Below are positions 44,901-56,548 of a DNA stretch of 64,000 nucleotides, piece by piece (within the stretch, counting starts at the first letter, position 1; every line of letters begins with the position of its first letter). The translations under genes were made by a program, and so were the position numbers. The notes below the pieces were generated by a model, which ran no database searches, was not told the origin of the DNA, and saw nothing but the letters and a program-made list of their open reading frames with translations. This DNA comes from Bugulina stolonifera. Taxonomy: Eukaryota > Bryozoa > Gymnolaemata > Cheilostomatida > Bugulidae. Where the stretch lies: positions 16,451,072 to 16,515,071 of the forward strand of contig OW285189.1 of NCBI GenBank assembly GCA_935421135.1, written 5' to 3'.

Positions 44901-47603
44901 AGAAGTTGTGAACATTAGTTGCAATTACTGTCTGTTCAATCTAGACTAGAAAGAGTTAAATATAGATAACCATTTACTAGATGTGATACTTTGTCTGACT
45001 AGATACAACAATATTTTAAGTTTCTGGAGGAAGATATCACACTACTGTTGTGCTATATGCCTCCAGGTATATTGACGTTATCTTTCTCCAAGAACTATCT
45101 TTAGAATACACATCCTCAGAAGTTTCATGGGTAAGTAGGAAATATGATGCTTTTACCTTGGTGCACACGCATGTTTATGATAGATTGTGGATATCACAAG
45201 AGGAAATAGGTAAAATAGTCATACCAATAGCCTACCTTCTCTTTTTTGGTCTTTGTGACACTTTCTCTCATTTTCTTCACTTCTTCTTCGATGTCACTCA
45301 GCAGTACCCATGCCTCTTTCTCAGTTTTGCATAAATCTGTCACTTTCTCAGAGAGGGATTTCAAGTTTCCCTCTAGGGTTGATTTAAGTTCCTCAGCAAG
45401 AACCTTGAGAGGTTTTATACTGTGTGCCGCCTTTCGGCACATTTTATCGCCTATGAATAGATGTGTGTGTAAATTGTACAGAAACCTTGCGCTGGCTAAG
45501 TTGCCAGCCTTGTAGTTTCTTGCAATTGAACTGCTTGGAAGGTATACTTTGGTAGCTATTCAGTTATCATCAGATAACTGGATAGTTACCAAAATGTATG
45601 TACATTGCTAATCCAATTCAAGTTTTCTAGAAGGAGTAGCATATTATACTGACATTGAACTTCCAGAGAAAATAATAAGAAAACTTGATTAAACATTTGA
45701 TTGAAAGAAGTCTCAAAGATGGAGTCTTCTTAGATGTAGGCCCCTAGTCCATCTCAGGCTACAAAAAAATACAAACTTATTGGCAAGGGTTGGTCATTCT
45801 AAAAATTATTAACTTACTCGGTTCACATCCATGGCAGAATGTCTTGTAGCAGACAGAGCAAGCTTTCTGTAGCTTCATGTAGCTTGATGTTCTGGACATT
45901 TCTCTGATCTGTAGAGGTTTGGGTGTGACTCATAAACACTAATGGCTATCATTTCATGCTCTTTGTCAGAGAAGATCTTCCGATGATCGTCATGCAGCTG
46001 GAATATTAAACATAAGGCAATAAATTTTTAGACTTTTTAAGCTAAACTTTTTAGCCAAATTTTTACTAAAAATGAACACAAACTGTCAAAAACGTACATG
46101 TACATGTACATAAAGCTTACCCTCACAGTTGAAACAAGCTTAGAAGATATATGTCGTTTAGCGGTGCAAATCACTTATTTTGCAGAAAAAAAATGCAAGA
46201 TGTGGTAGTTGTGTGGTTGGGACATAGAGTTAAACATTTTGGCTAAAATTGCAGTTTTACTGACGTAGTTTGAATGACCCAGTGGCCAGCTTTCATCAAA
46301 GCACTTTGAAGTAATGGGAAATGGAGCAATATCGATAAGTCAGGTTGTTCACAGATTCAGTCAAAAATGTTTACACATGAGGCATGTGTTCCCACTGATC
46401 TAGATATAGATTTACTGAAGATATAACCATAGTTGATTCTGGCTTGAGTCTTCTTCTGCTGCTTTGCTTTTCAACGAGCAAAGTGAAACAGCAAAAAACT
46501 AGGCTGATATTACTCTAGAAGGTATTTACATGTAAATAGCATGAAGTGAAGCATGTTTACAGAGGTCATGCTTTATATATCAAGTGTATAGCTAAGTTAG
46601 TAAAGCTCTATTAATGGACTTCTAGATGATTATTAAACATGTACATTAATATATAAAAAACGTAACTTTTAACCTTTATACAGTCCACAGAATATTACAG
46701 AATTCATATGCATTCATGCCTAGTCTCTAAATGGAAAAAAACACCTTGATTTTATCTTAAAATTTGACACCCTACCCCTTCACTGCATTCCAATCTTTCT
46801 AATTTTTATCAGAGAAACTTGACAATTATGTAAATGGTTTTACATTTAGTCATGTATAGAACTGTCTCCCAGACAGCAAACTGTGACAACCTAGATAAGT
46901 ACCTTCAAGTGGTGCTGACAAAAGCTCTTCTGACATTCTACACAGAAAGAATGGGCCTTAGAGGAAGTGTCTGTACAGATATCACACACTCTATCGGTGT
47001 CAGCAGGTGCTTGTGAAGAACTGATCAGCTGAGCTTTAGCTACATCATTGACATCTTGAATATCATGAGTCATCCTGAAGCATATAATAGGTTTACATCA
47101 GCACATTTTGTCTGAATCACCCTACATGACTTTGTAAGATTAAGACACTGCAGTAACCTACTATATGAATGACTATATGCACATGTAACCAGTAGGTTTA
47201 CAAATCTGAAATTTTATGCAATAGACCTAGGGCCATCAATAAGTGCTCTATGACAGAGGGTAAAGCATAGTTCTCCATTGCCCTGTTATATGTATATTAG
47301 CCCATGTGCTACTCAGAGACCCTTATTTCGAACACTGTGTATGTTTGATGTCTCTGTTGAAACTGTTAATGTTCTAATAATAACATGATAGTGACCAATA
47401 GTTGCTACTTACAAGCATATCCCACACTGAACTGCGCCCCACTTAGCATAGTCTCCCTGTAGGCAAGGTAGACAAAACACGTGAGCGCAAGGCAGTTGTC
47501 TAGGGTCAGTCATGTAAAACCATTTCTGTAGACAATATCCACAGCTGTCGTCTTCCGTTACTCCAGTATCCTTTAGTTGGACAACTTTCCCAGCTTCAGC
47601 CAT
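41947..47603 (-). pseudogene. TRIM-2: frameshifted paralogue of TRIM-1
   Basis: Same seven exons as TRIM-1: 47413-47603, 46903-47074, 45818-45997, 45236-45450, 44593-44866, 42241-42952 and 41947-42077. All splice sites are conserved. The RING cysteines and histidine and the first B-box are intact. Exon 3 carries two extra bases near 45870, which put a TGA at 45875-45877 in the second zinc-binding segment. Exon 6 carries one extra base near 42690 in a tatcatcatcat run. Exons 4 and 5 remain open in the ancestral frame and the downstream frame is again correct. As written it would give only about 160 residues (RING plus B-box). It is probably a young pseudogene; a truncated RING protein, a sequencing error or allelic variation are alternatives. 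Confidence 0.75.
42977..43819. mobile_element. TIR transposon in TRIM-2 intron 5 (843 bp)
   Basis: The left end (caggagcggatttgg) and the right end (reverse complement caggggcggatctgg) form about 15-bp inverted repeats. The flanks share taaatg, readable as 6 or 8 bp because terminal bases coincide. The matching place in TRIM-1 (about 30105-30125) is uninterrupted. The last ~100 bp are GC-rich. No transposase frame is present. A hAT-like MITE is the best guess. Confidence 0.75.
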
Positions 47604-48930
47604 TTTCTACTAAAGCTTTTGCTATAATGATGGACTTCGGCCTACTCAAACAATCAGCTACAGTGTAACTATAGCATTGAAATAAAACTGCAGGTCTACA
47701 TAATGTAAACAATATTATAACTTTAAAGTGGGAGTAGCACCAAAGACTCGGTAGTCTTCCTGAGTTGTCCCCTCTTGTATGAGCAGAGAAATATAATTGG
47801 AAACCATTTATACTAAATTTAGTTATTTATTTCTCTTTCACTGCTAATATTGTTTTACCACAAGTAGTAATGTGTATTTTGGAAAAATACTGGAAAATAG
47901 AACACCCACTACCTCTATTCACTCATGGGAGTTTTTAGAAAATATGAAGTTGTCTTATCATTGTAGTATACCCTCAAATAAAGGAGAAGTTTTCTTGCTA
48001 ATTTCACTTCCTTGATGTTTGAAATCAAAAAACAAGTGAATATAGGTAGCCAAGTATCATGTTATCAAAAGTGTAGAAGGAATTTATAAAATCTTGGTTA
48101 ATAGAGAAGTTATTGAATAAAAGCCTTTCCATGTGCTTTATAACAAGGTTAACTGGATTACTCAGATGACATAGACTGCCTTTGTTTGAGATCCATTTGT
48201 GGTAGATGACATCATCTGCTGTTGCACTGGCAGACCATTTTGAATAGCTCTAAGCAAGTACTATTCAACAAGCTATTCAGCCTTTTGATTGGTTTTGGTC
48301 AATTTTGGAAATACTCCCTCTTTAACAAAGCAAAGTGTAACTTGAACAAAGATACTATTTTATCAGCACATCATGAAGACCTTATCTCTGATATAGTACT
48401 GATAGTAGCTGCAGTTTCGTTTTATTTTAACTAATCATTTCCAATGACTCAAATGCTAAACTAGTGCAATGGCTAAACTAAAAATCTCAGTTTATTTCCT
48501 TTTGTACGTTGTATGGCACTTGATTATCACGTCCATACCACCTGCACAGACAATTTAATCAACTGTGTTCATCCAAAAAAGCTTGGCTGCACCATGACAA
48601 CTTATTTACGGTTTATGATAGAGTTGTCCTGCTTTTAGGACTTACTCTTTCGGCAAAATCCTATTCCTGGCCCAATGTGGCAGATAGAGGTAGTTGGGTT
48701 TGGCAACAACAATATTGCAACTGACAACCATAATAATGATGCAGGTATAGCTGCCCTTCTCACATGTTTATTTGTTTTCAATGGCAAAACTATTTTGTCA
48801 TCATACTGGTAGAAACAAGTTAGAGGGAAGTTGTGTTGTTTGTGTTTTTGGTCACGGCTTGACCCTTCATTGAATTTGATTTAAATTTAACTCATCAAAA
48901 CAATTTTCTACAGTGTACTACAGGTATTAT
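47604..48930 (-). repeat. 5' flank of TRIM-2, shared with TRIM-1
   Basis: Upstream flank homologous to 37722-38682 over several blocks, interrupted by about 0.5 kb (about 47730-48380) without a clear match. Similarity ends near 48930, giving the outer edge of the duplicated block. Confidence 0.65.
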
Positions 48931-49032
48931 TACAATTATTAAAATCTTAGGCCAAGATTTAATTCAATAAATTTTTGGATTGCTTTCCTAACTACAGACT
49001 TGAAAATCACTGTGGAAACTCATTTTTCATTT

Positions 49033-49110
49033 GAGACCTGCAAAATCAAAATTTGACTTCGCAGGTCTCGAAACCATTAGCAAAGTTATTTAATAACTTG
49101 CTAATGGTTT
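49033..49110. repeat. Two adjacent inverted repeats
   Basis: gagacctgc (49033-49041) pairs with gcaggtctc (49061-49069). Directly after it, aaaccattagcaa (49071-49083) pairs with ttgctaatggttt (49098-49110), with further pairing inside. They may be relics of a small palindromic element. Confidence 0.55.
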
Positions 49111-49634
49111 TACTGTAGCATTTAAAAAGTTTATAGATCTTATGTGTTGTCCATGGTGGTGTTAGAGTAAATTTATGTATATTCATCTGTCATGGAATAT
49201 CCAATACTGAGCAGATATATAAATTTCTGTTTGTAGGATCTTGCTTCTGTCTAAACTCATGATTCAGGTCTATGTGTAAATACGTACTTATATATAATGG
49301 GTGTAAACATTGTGACTAGTGAATAGCCATCAGGTTGGGAAGTCAGCATTCTACATGTGGGTAGAATCAAATACAATTGCATACGTGTCTGTATGAAGCC
49401 TGACTAGGAATTATTTCAGCAAGATACTACCAGCGGATTTGTAGTCAATCACAGCATCAATTCACTGCATCAATAACTTTCCCTGGAAGATATAAATAAA
49501 TAGGTTAGTAACATGCATCCTAAACTGAACAACACAAATGCTTAATCACACCAGCTACACAAAATTTGAGCAGGACACCCACAGTTGAGGTCTTTGCACA
49601 CACATGTGGATCTGAGGCTTGATGTGTTGAATAG

Positions 49635-49642
49635 TATAAAAG
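49635..49642 (+). promoter_or_regulatory. TATA box of secreted gene B
   Basis: TATAAAAG lies 80 bp before the ATG, at a position shared with the other family members. Confidence 0.75.
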
Positions 49643-49714
49643 CGCTGCATAAACAGGCAATCTCCATAAAACTGAAGACTCTTCCAGAAGACTTGAACAA
49701 GGTGACAAGTCAAG

Positions 49715-51814
49715 ATGGCAGGAATACTCAAAGCCGTTCTCAGCATGATTGCCTTGCTTGGTAAGTTTAATATTGTACCATTAGTTGCGTGCTAATAATT
49801 ATAATATATACTAAATTCCTTTCTTAAACAATACATTATTATATACAACATTGCACATATACGTTTTAATTGGGTAACACTAACACAATTAATGTTACAA
49901 TGGAACAATATTGATTCACCGAGAAAGTTAGAGAATGAAACTAATAGAATGATAAAATTTATAAACAATAAAAATATTAAACCTTATAAATTTATAAAAT
50001 TAATCTGCATGTTTTAACGTTATTCAGATATTTAGGAAAAATAAAGAAAATGTTTTTTATTCAAATAATGGACTTTTTTCTGTAAAACTAACATGCCTTA
50101 CTGGTGTCTACCATCTTTGTGTTAAACATTCAGGTATGGCAAAGGCTATATCCAAGACCTGTAACCTGTACAGTGGGAAAGGATGCACTAGTGGGGGTGC
50201 CATAAGCTTCAGCTACACTGGACTCCACAGCACACCAAACTCTCGCTGCCGAAGGACGTATAGGTGAGGCAGCTATGTCTATCTAGGACAATTGTCATCA
50301 CCAAACAACATAGCACTACAACTGGTTTTATAGTTTATGGGACAAAATATGCAGCGTATGCTACATCTCTACCCCACATGTTAAAATTTATAATATCAAG
50401 TCAAATATCATTGAGTTATGGTATACCAAACATGTATTGGCAAATACTTGTGCCTGGTTCTATTGGCATACAAATGCTGTGCATATGCTACATTTACATG
50501 CCATAACAAACTAATACTTTATTGATAGATTGATTCTAAATGTCCCAACTGGCCAGAAAGGGTATTCTTGCAAATTCTCCATGGATAAGCCTCACCATAA
50601 CAAGTATGTCTACAGTATTGCTGAGACACCTACTGCTATAGGTATGGACATATTGTACTGTATATACATCGTTGCTTACAAGAGGTGACAACTCTATAAC
50701 CACACTCCATTGTGCTGTATGTAGATAATATAGCTAAATGTAGTGGTGTGAATTCAGTGTCTTTAGTCAAATGACACATGCGTGCATGTAGAAGCGTGTG
50801 TTTAATTTCTATTTAAGTACATTGTATAACATGAAACTTGAGTAATTCAAGCTCAACCAACGGCTGAGTTAAAAATATCTGTACAAGCGCGTGGACATAG
50901 GCTTTTATATCCATAGAGAATGGTTCAACACTTTGTGGAAATATTTGAATACCAACCTGGGACTATATTCTAGACCGGGCCATTGAAAAACATTTAAACA
51001 AAAATGTACTCCTCATAACAGCAGAACAGAAGCTAACATTAAAAATCATTTGTGTGCAAAGTTTATACCACCCCTATTGACTATATTTTGGTTTTTCACA
51101 ATTTTCACTTTAATTACATGTACATACATGTAGTTACCAACTGTATTATAACAATTACATGAATATTTGTCTGTGATTATCTCCTATTTAGCTTGTAAAA
51201 TAAAATTGATATCTCTCAGGTGCAAATTCCCAGACTGCCTACATCTATGGCCGAGGTCTTGATTCCTATGCTAAAACTAGGACCACAGGCTCGAGCATCT
51301 ACAAGTCTAACTACTACAACTACAACGACATTCACACCCACCCAGACAATAACCGCTACAGGTGTGTGTATATTACTCTCTTACTAATGTTTAGTGTCAT
51401 ATCATAGTATCGTACGACATGCTTAGAGTCTACTAAATGTACTGTGTTACCAGGTTTCTCATCGTAATAAATAATTATTAAGTTTATTAAAAAGACGTAT
51501 AAAATTGGGAGTACTGAGCATTATTGCTTTTGTTGCTGGAAAAAATAATTTAGAGTATTTAAATGTGATTTCTTGTTGAACATACACCATAATGTCTAAA
51601 TAATATGATGTGTTACAGTACCATCACCTACGTTGTGGAGAACAACAAGCTGAGGATGTATGGAACTGCTGGTCACCGTTTATCAAGTGGTAACGTCTAC
51701 TGGTTTAAACCGGCTCTGTCTAGCAAGAAGGCATACATTGGTATCAACAGAAGATATGCCAACACTATTAGCAGAGGAAGTGGAGTGTGCGAAGTCTACT
51801 GCCGAACCTTTTAA
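49715..51814 (+). CDS. Secreted six-cysteine protein, family member B (208 aa)
   Basis: Exons are 49715-49760, 50134-50263, 50529-50641, 51220-51361 and 51619-51814, 627 nt in total, with intron phases 1, 2, 1, 2. The signal peptide is MAGILKAVLSMIALL plus a short tail. All six cysteines of member A are present in equivalent places (CNLY, GCTSG, SRC, SCKF, VCEVYC). Other conserved patches are PNSRC-RTYR, IYGRGLD, HTHPDNN and YIGINRRYA. Exon 4 has one extra codon compared with A and C. It faces gene C, which is on the opposite strand 2 kb downstream. It shows no frame defect and its family function is unknown. Confidence 0.9.
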
Positions 51815-51904
51815 ATCAGTTCTCTTCCCGCTAATTGATTCACTATGGGAGTTGTGCTACCACACTTCCTTCTCTCTAACAATCACATTATTGTTTCTAT
51901 TGGA

Positions 51905-51910
51905 AATAAA
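51905..51910 (+). other. Polyadenylation signal of gene B
   Basis: AATAAA lies 91 nt after the stop codon. Confidence 0.6.
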
Positions 51911-53843
51911 CTTTATTTGTAACTATTTACTGCAATACATAAGCAGCAGCTTATATGATTGCTCAAATACAACAGTAGGATTGCATGATGCCAATGCTTG
52001 AAAAATTTTCTATAAAATCAGGAATGAGATTAGAGTTGTCGGAAATACTGCAAATACGTGTTTGTAAATCATTGGTTGAATAAAAAATAAATGTTTCTAG
52101 CTGTTTTCAATGCAATCGCGTGGCCTTTTTATAATGATATCTGTAAAGTGCAATATCTGAATAAGTACATAGAATTGCATAAATAGTATGGTTACGCTGT
52201 ACATGGTGCATGCTCATACCTTTGCTCCATCTAGAAATAAGTTAGACATGTAAAAGTAGCATGAAAATCAGTAAAACAGCTAGGACTGATGAAACTTTCT
52301 TATATTCATAAGTGATACTTACAACTAAAATTGGCTATACTGACTATGTAACCAATTTCAGTTCAGATAATCTTTTTCAAATAACTGCTACCTGTGTGGA
52401 TTTAAAGGTATTCACAGTTAAAAACACATCATTTCATATTATTAGTCATGAATATGGAAATCATAATAATTGGCATAAAATTATTTGGATATTGTACTGG
52501 TTTATATGAGGCTGTATTTAATAACTGAATGCAATGTGAACATTCAGGCGTGACTAATGCTTGTTCTGAAGGGAGTCCCCTTTGTTATAATAAATATTGT
52601 TGTTGATTAAAAATGTTGATTAAAGTCCCAAGGGTTAGTCACGAGCCCCATTCCTAGTAATAGCATTGTATGCAGCTAATGCTGAGTAGTTTTGTGAGTA
52701 GTGATCGCTATTAGCTCAGCCTGATCTAATAACGATCACTACTCACAGAACTACTAACACACCTGTCAACTCTCCCATAATGCAATGTGATTTCCACATT
52801 AAAAAGTTGTCCACTCATGGGGCTATTGCAGTAATGTAAACATAACTCCCTACTAGTTGTCAAATTGCACTCCGCCCCCATGTACTATACATAAATGTAC
52901 ATGTGCAATGCATCCCATATTAATATTAAATGTCACTAGTCGTCTGTTCATCCTCTATTGAAATGCATAATGATATGATACCAGGCTGAGAAATTTATAT
53001 TTAATATAAATAATTTACAGAATTTACAGAGTAGAGATTAAAACTATTGAGATTCTAACATGCGAATAAAAGCTGGCAAATTTTTAATGAAACATCACTT
53101 GTGAATCCTAAAACCCAGTCTCGTCTTGTCCCGAATTTTTGAGAAGTAGTGTCTCAAATCTCCTCTCGAATTCAAAAATGCTGTCTCATTCTCATTCCAC
53201 CTCTATGACCTAAATCGGGTTTTGCTAATAGAAAAATGCTAAGTTACATGCCACTGCAAATTCCATGGGTATGACTTAGAGTAGCCAATTTTAGTTTAGG
53301 AAATGTCACCTAATATCTGTGATCTGTCTGTATTTCACTTTAGGGAGGCTTTCCATGCTCAAAACATATGTTTGCATTATATGACTGCTATTTCTACGGC
53401 CTGTAAATACGATTAGTTAGCTACTTGAATAACATTGTCAAACCTACACAAACATTCATCATAGCAGTTTGCCAATGAATAGAAACAACCTGGAAGCCCT
53501 AGAATCCAGATGCCATACCTTTAACACATATAGTTTATTTGAAAAATAGAGCTCACAAAGGTATAATACTTCTACTGTATTTTCAACTAGAATTTATTTC
53601 AAGTAAGCTAAATTGTAGTGAAACGTACCAGTATTACAAAGAACAATGCTATTAGTGAGCTTTGATTTCTTCATTCATTATATTTCTATAAAATATGCTA
53701 TTACATTATTGTGATGGGAATTTGAAAAGAAACATTATAGCATTTTATGTCAATACGTAGATTTATGATGATAATTTTAATAAAGTACCAAGAGTATCAA
53801 TATCGTGAGGCTGTCTCTTGACATTGCTTACTATGATGGTCAC
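51911..53843. other. Intergenic region between convergent genes B and C
   Basis: No gene seen. It has a segment at about 52490-52600 similar to 14610-14730 in gene A intron 4 (a short dispersed repeat) and the strong hairpin listed separately. Confidence 0.5.
52685..52755. repeat. Near-perfect 30-nt hairpin
   Basis: Arms 52685-52714 and 52726-52755 are reverse complements with two mismatches, separated by an 11-nt loop. No flanking target duplication or gene was recognised. It could be a palindromic transposon relic or a structured transcript. Confidence 0.75.
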
Positions 53844-56486
53844 TTAGAAGGTAAAACATGTAACTTTACACACTCCACTTCCCATTTGCGTGGTATCAGC
53901 ATATCTTCTGTTCACACCAATGTAAACTTGGTTGACAGTTGGCCAGAACCAATTAAAATTGGCACGGTTTGAAGTTTGACCTGATGAAGAGAATGTCCTT
54001 AGTTCAAAGTTCTTGAAATGGTAGGTCACATAGCTGCAAAAAATCAGAATTTAGTTAAGCAACTAGTAATAGCTAGTTAAAAACAGACACATATGGCTAA
54101 AACTCTGGCCAACAGTATTAAAAAACAAAAGTATCATGCTCTGAAATTAAGGTACAACATGAAGCCTACTGTTAGCATACATGAAGCTCCCTCTGTCATT
54201 TGGAATCAATAATAATCAATATAGTTTCAGAGATGTGATCCATGCCTTGCTCAATAAAAAACATGTACATAGAGGCTACATGATTAAAACTATTTCTTCA
54301 TGTATTCAATTACGTTGAAGAACAAGGTTTAGAGGCTATCTTAGCTGCAAATGCTTTTGTAGTTTTTTCAACAGAAAATATACTGTATATGAGCTAACAT
54401 CTCAACAACCTGAAACTGTAATAATTATTTTTTCCAAAAAGTGATGTACATGTAGGTACACATTGATATAAGACCACAGAAAAATAAGAATTGTTGAATT
54501 TTCTTATTTTCCAAATGGTTGTGAAGAGTTAAGTGCCGTTAGGTGGTCGCTGCTTGACAGACACTGAGTGGACAGGAAATTCCCTATTGCAATATTCTAA
54601 TTGGTCGCTTTCCATACTTGACCTCATTACAATATAAGTAAATCCTACAGTTTCGCTACATTTTACCAGGTCAATATTATACTATAAATTTCTGATACTA
54701 TACACGTGCAGATGTTACCTGTCATGGTTGTTATCGGCTGAGGTGTGCATGTTGTTGTGTCGATTGTATCTGTTGGCAAAAGTGCTTGCTCCAGTCCTTG
54801 TATGAGCTCTTGAATCCAAACCCCATCCAGAAATGTATGGCGTGTTGGTGTTAGGTCCTATGTACAATCGCAGTGTATATGCAATGCATGTATACAATAG
54901 TTAGTCATGTTAAAAACTCGATATAGTACTACACAATGCATAAAATAGTATTTAGTATTAGATGAAATGCAATTCATGTCACCTATAGCTCCAGGATGTT
55001 CAGCAATGCTGTAGATGTGTCTGTTCTGATGTGGTCTATCCATAAAGAACTTGCACTGGAATCCTGTTTCACCAGGAGGTACAGTTACTCTCAGTCTAGA
55101 ATTGTGACATGACCATCGAATACACGTACATTCATAGTGGTAACATGATTGTATGTACATTTACACGCTTACCTAGACTAGCAGTGCAAATTCCTGTATA
55201 ATTAGGTTTACACTATTACATAAATATATTTCTGATGCTGTGCGGTGTTGTTTTACTGCTCCTAACATTTGCTTGCTACTAATAACTTGAATGAATCTAA
55301 ATTCCTGAAAAGGACTCCCATATTACTTACCAAACACTGGGTTGTACATTGTACAAGCACATCTACATGCAGACTACATTGTAGTGCAGGTCTACAAAGA
55401 AATGTCAGCTGTGTGTACACTCACCTGTAGGTGTGATGGCATGCTGAGTTCGGATGATCATTGTCCACGTGGTCAAAGAAGTCCAAAGGTCCGCCAGGTG
55501 TGCAGCCAGCTTGATTGTAAAGGTTACATGATTTGACTGCAGCATTCACCAAACCTTCAATTAAATTAGAAATTTTTGTCACTGGGAGAAATACAAATAC
55601 AAGGGCCTCATGCATAAACAAGTTACGAATCTTATATCGATCGGAAATTATTATTTTAGACATTTTGACGGCATTTCTCAAGCTGATGCTGCATAAAGGG
55701 CAGCGACAGGTAGTGGCAGGTAGTGGCTGGTAGTGGTGGGTATTGGCAGGTAGTTACGGGTATTGGCAGGTAATGGTGGGGAGTGGTGAGTGGTTGGAGG
55801 TACATGTAGTTGCGGGTCGTTGTGGGGAGAGTGATTTATGTACATATTCAGCACAGCCTCTATCATTCATGTTTGCAGCAACTATTTTAGTGTAAAAATT
55901 GCTGATTTGTGTTCTTCTTGCCCATAGATCACAGCCGTGTAGCTATTGAAAATGACGTAGCACCAAAACACTTTGCAAAATATACAGACTTTTATCAAAA
56001 TTTTACATGTACATGTAGCTGTTTCATAAGAAATGGTGCACAAAAATAATTTCACAAGATAACAGTGCATCAGGCAATGGTTGCTTTCCCAAGCTTTTGA
56101 ATCTCTCTGTGACTTTTAATTAAAGGCAGCAGATATAATATAATATAATATAATATAATATAATATAATATAATATAATATAATATAATACAATATAATA
56201 TAATATAATATAATATGATATAATGTAATATACATGTAATATAATAATATAATATAATAAAATAATTTAATGTAATATTAAAATAATTAATATAACATAA
56301 AACTTTTGTACTTTACTGCATGAATATTTAATTGGTACAGTAAATACCTATGCAATAGATACATATACATGTAGAATACATCGGACAATTTGTATTGATT
56401 TCTCCACTTATTGAACTGCGGTTAAAGTTTTCATATTTACCTGTTACAGCAACCAAGCTTAATAATAGTTTAAAAATAGTATCCAT
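53844..56486 (-). CDS. Secreted six-cysteine protein, family member C (205 aa)
   Basis: Minus-strand exons, in order 56441-56486, 55425-55554, 54983-55095, 54719-54857 and 53844-54033. They total 618 nt, with intron phases 1, 2, 1, 2. The first exon (MDTIFKLLLSLVAVT) is too short to stand out alone and was found by looking for the family's 46-nt signal exon. All six cysteines are kept (CNLY, GCTPG, SAC, QCKF, VCKVTC). Exon 4 is the most diverged: IYGRGLD has become ISGWGLD, and HTHPDDN has become HTSADNN. Exon 5 keeps YIGVNRRYA. Intron 1 contains a (tataa)n microsatellite and a ggtagtggcag-type array. It is convergent with gene B. Confidence 0.88.
55695..55815 (+). repeat. Degenerate tandem array (ggtagtggcag-like) in gene C intron 1
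   Basis: About ten imperfect 10-11-bp units of a purine-rich motif. Low-complexity sequence. Confidence 0.7.
56133..56265. repeat. (tataa)n microsatellite in gene C intron 1
   Basis: About 17 near-perfect pentanucleotide units followed by imperfect ones. Confidence 0.92.
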
Positions 56487-56540
56487 GATCCCTTCTCAAG
56501 ATAGCATTGGGTGTGTGATATATGTTAAGAAGTCTATCCT

Positions 56541-56548
56541 CTTTTATA
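56541..56548 (-). promoter_or_regulatory. TATA box of secreted gene C
   Basis: On the minus strand TATAAAAG lies 62 bp before the ATG, consistent with the other family members. Confidence 0.7.
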
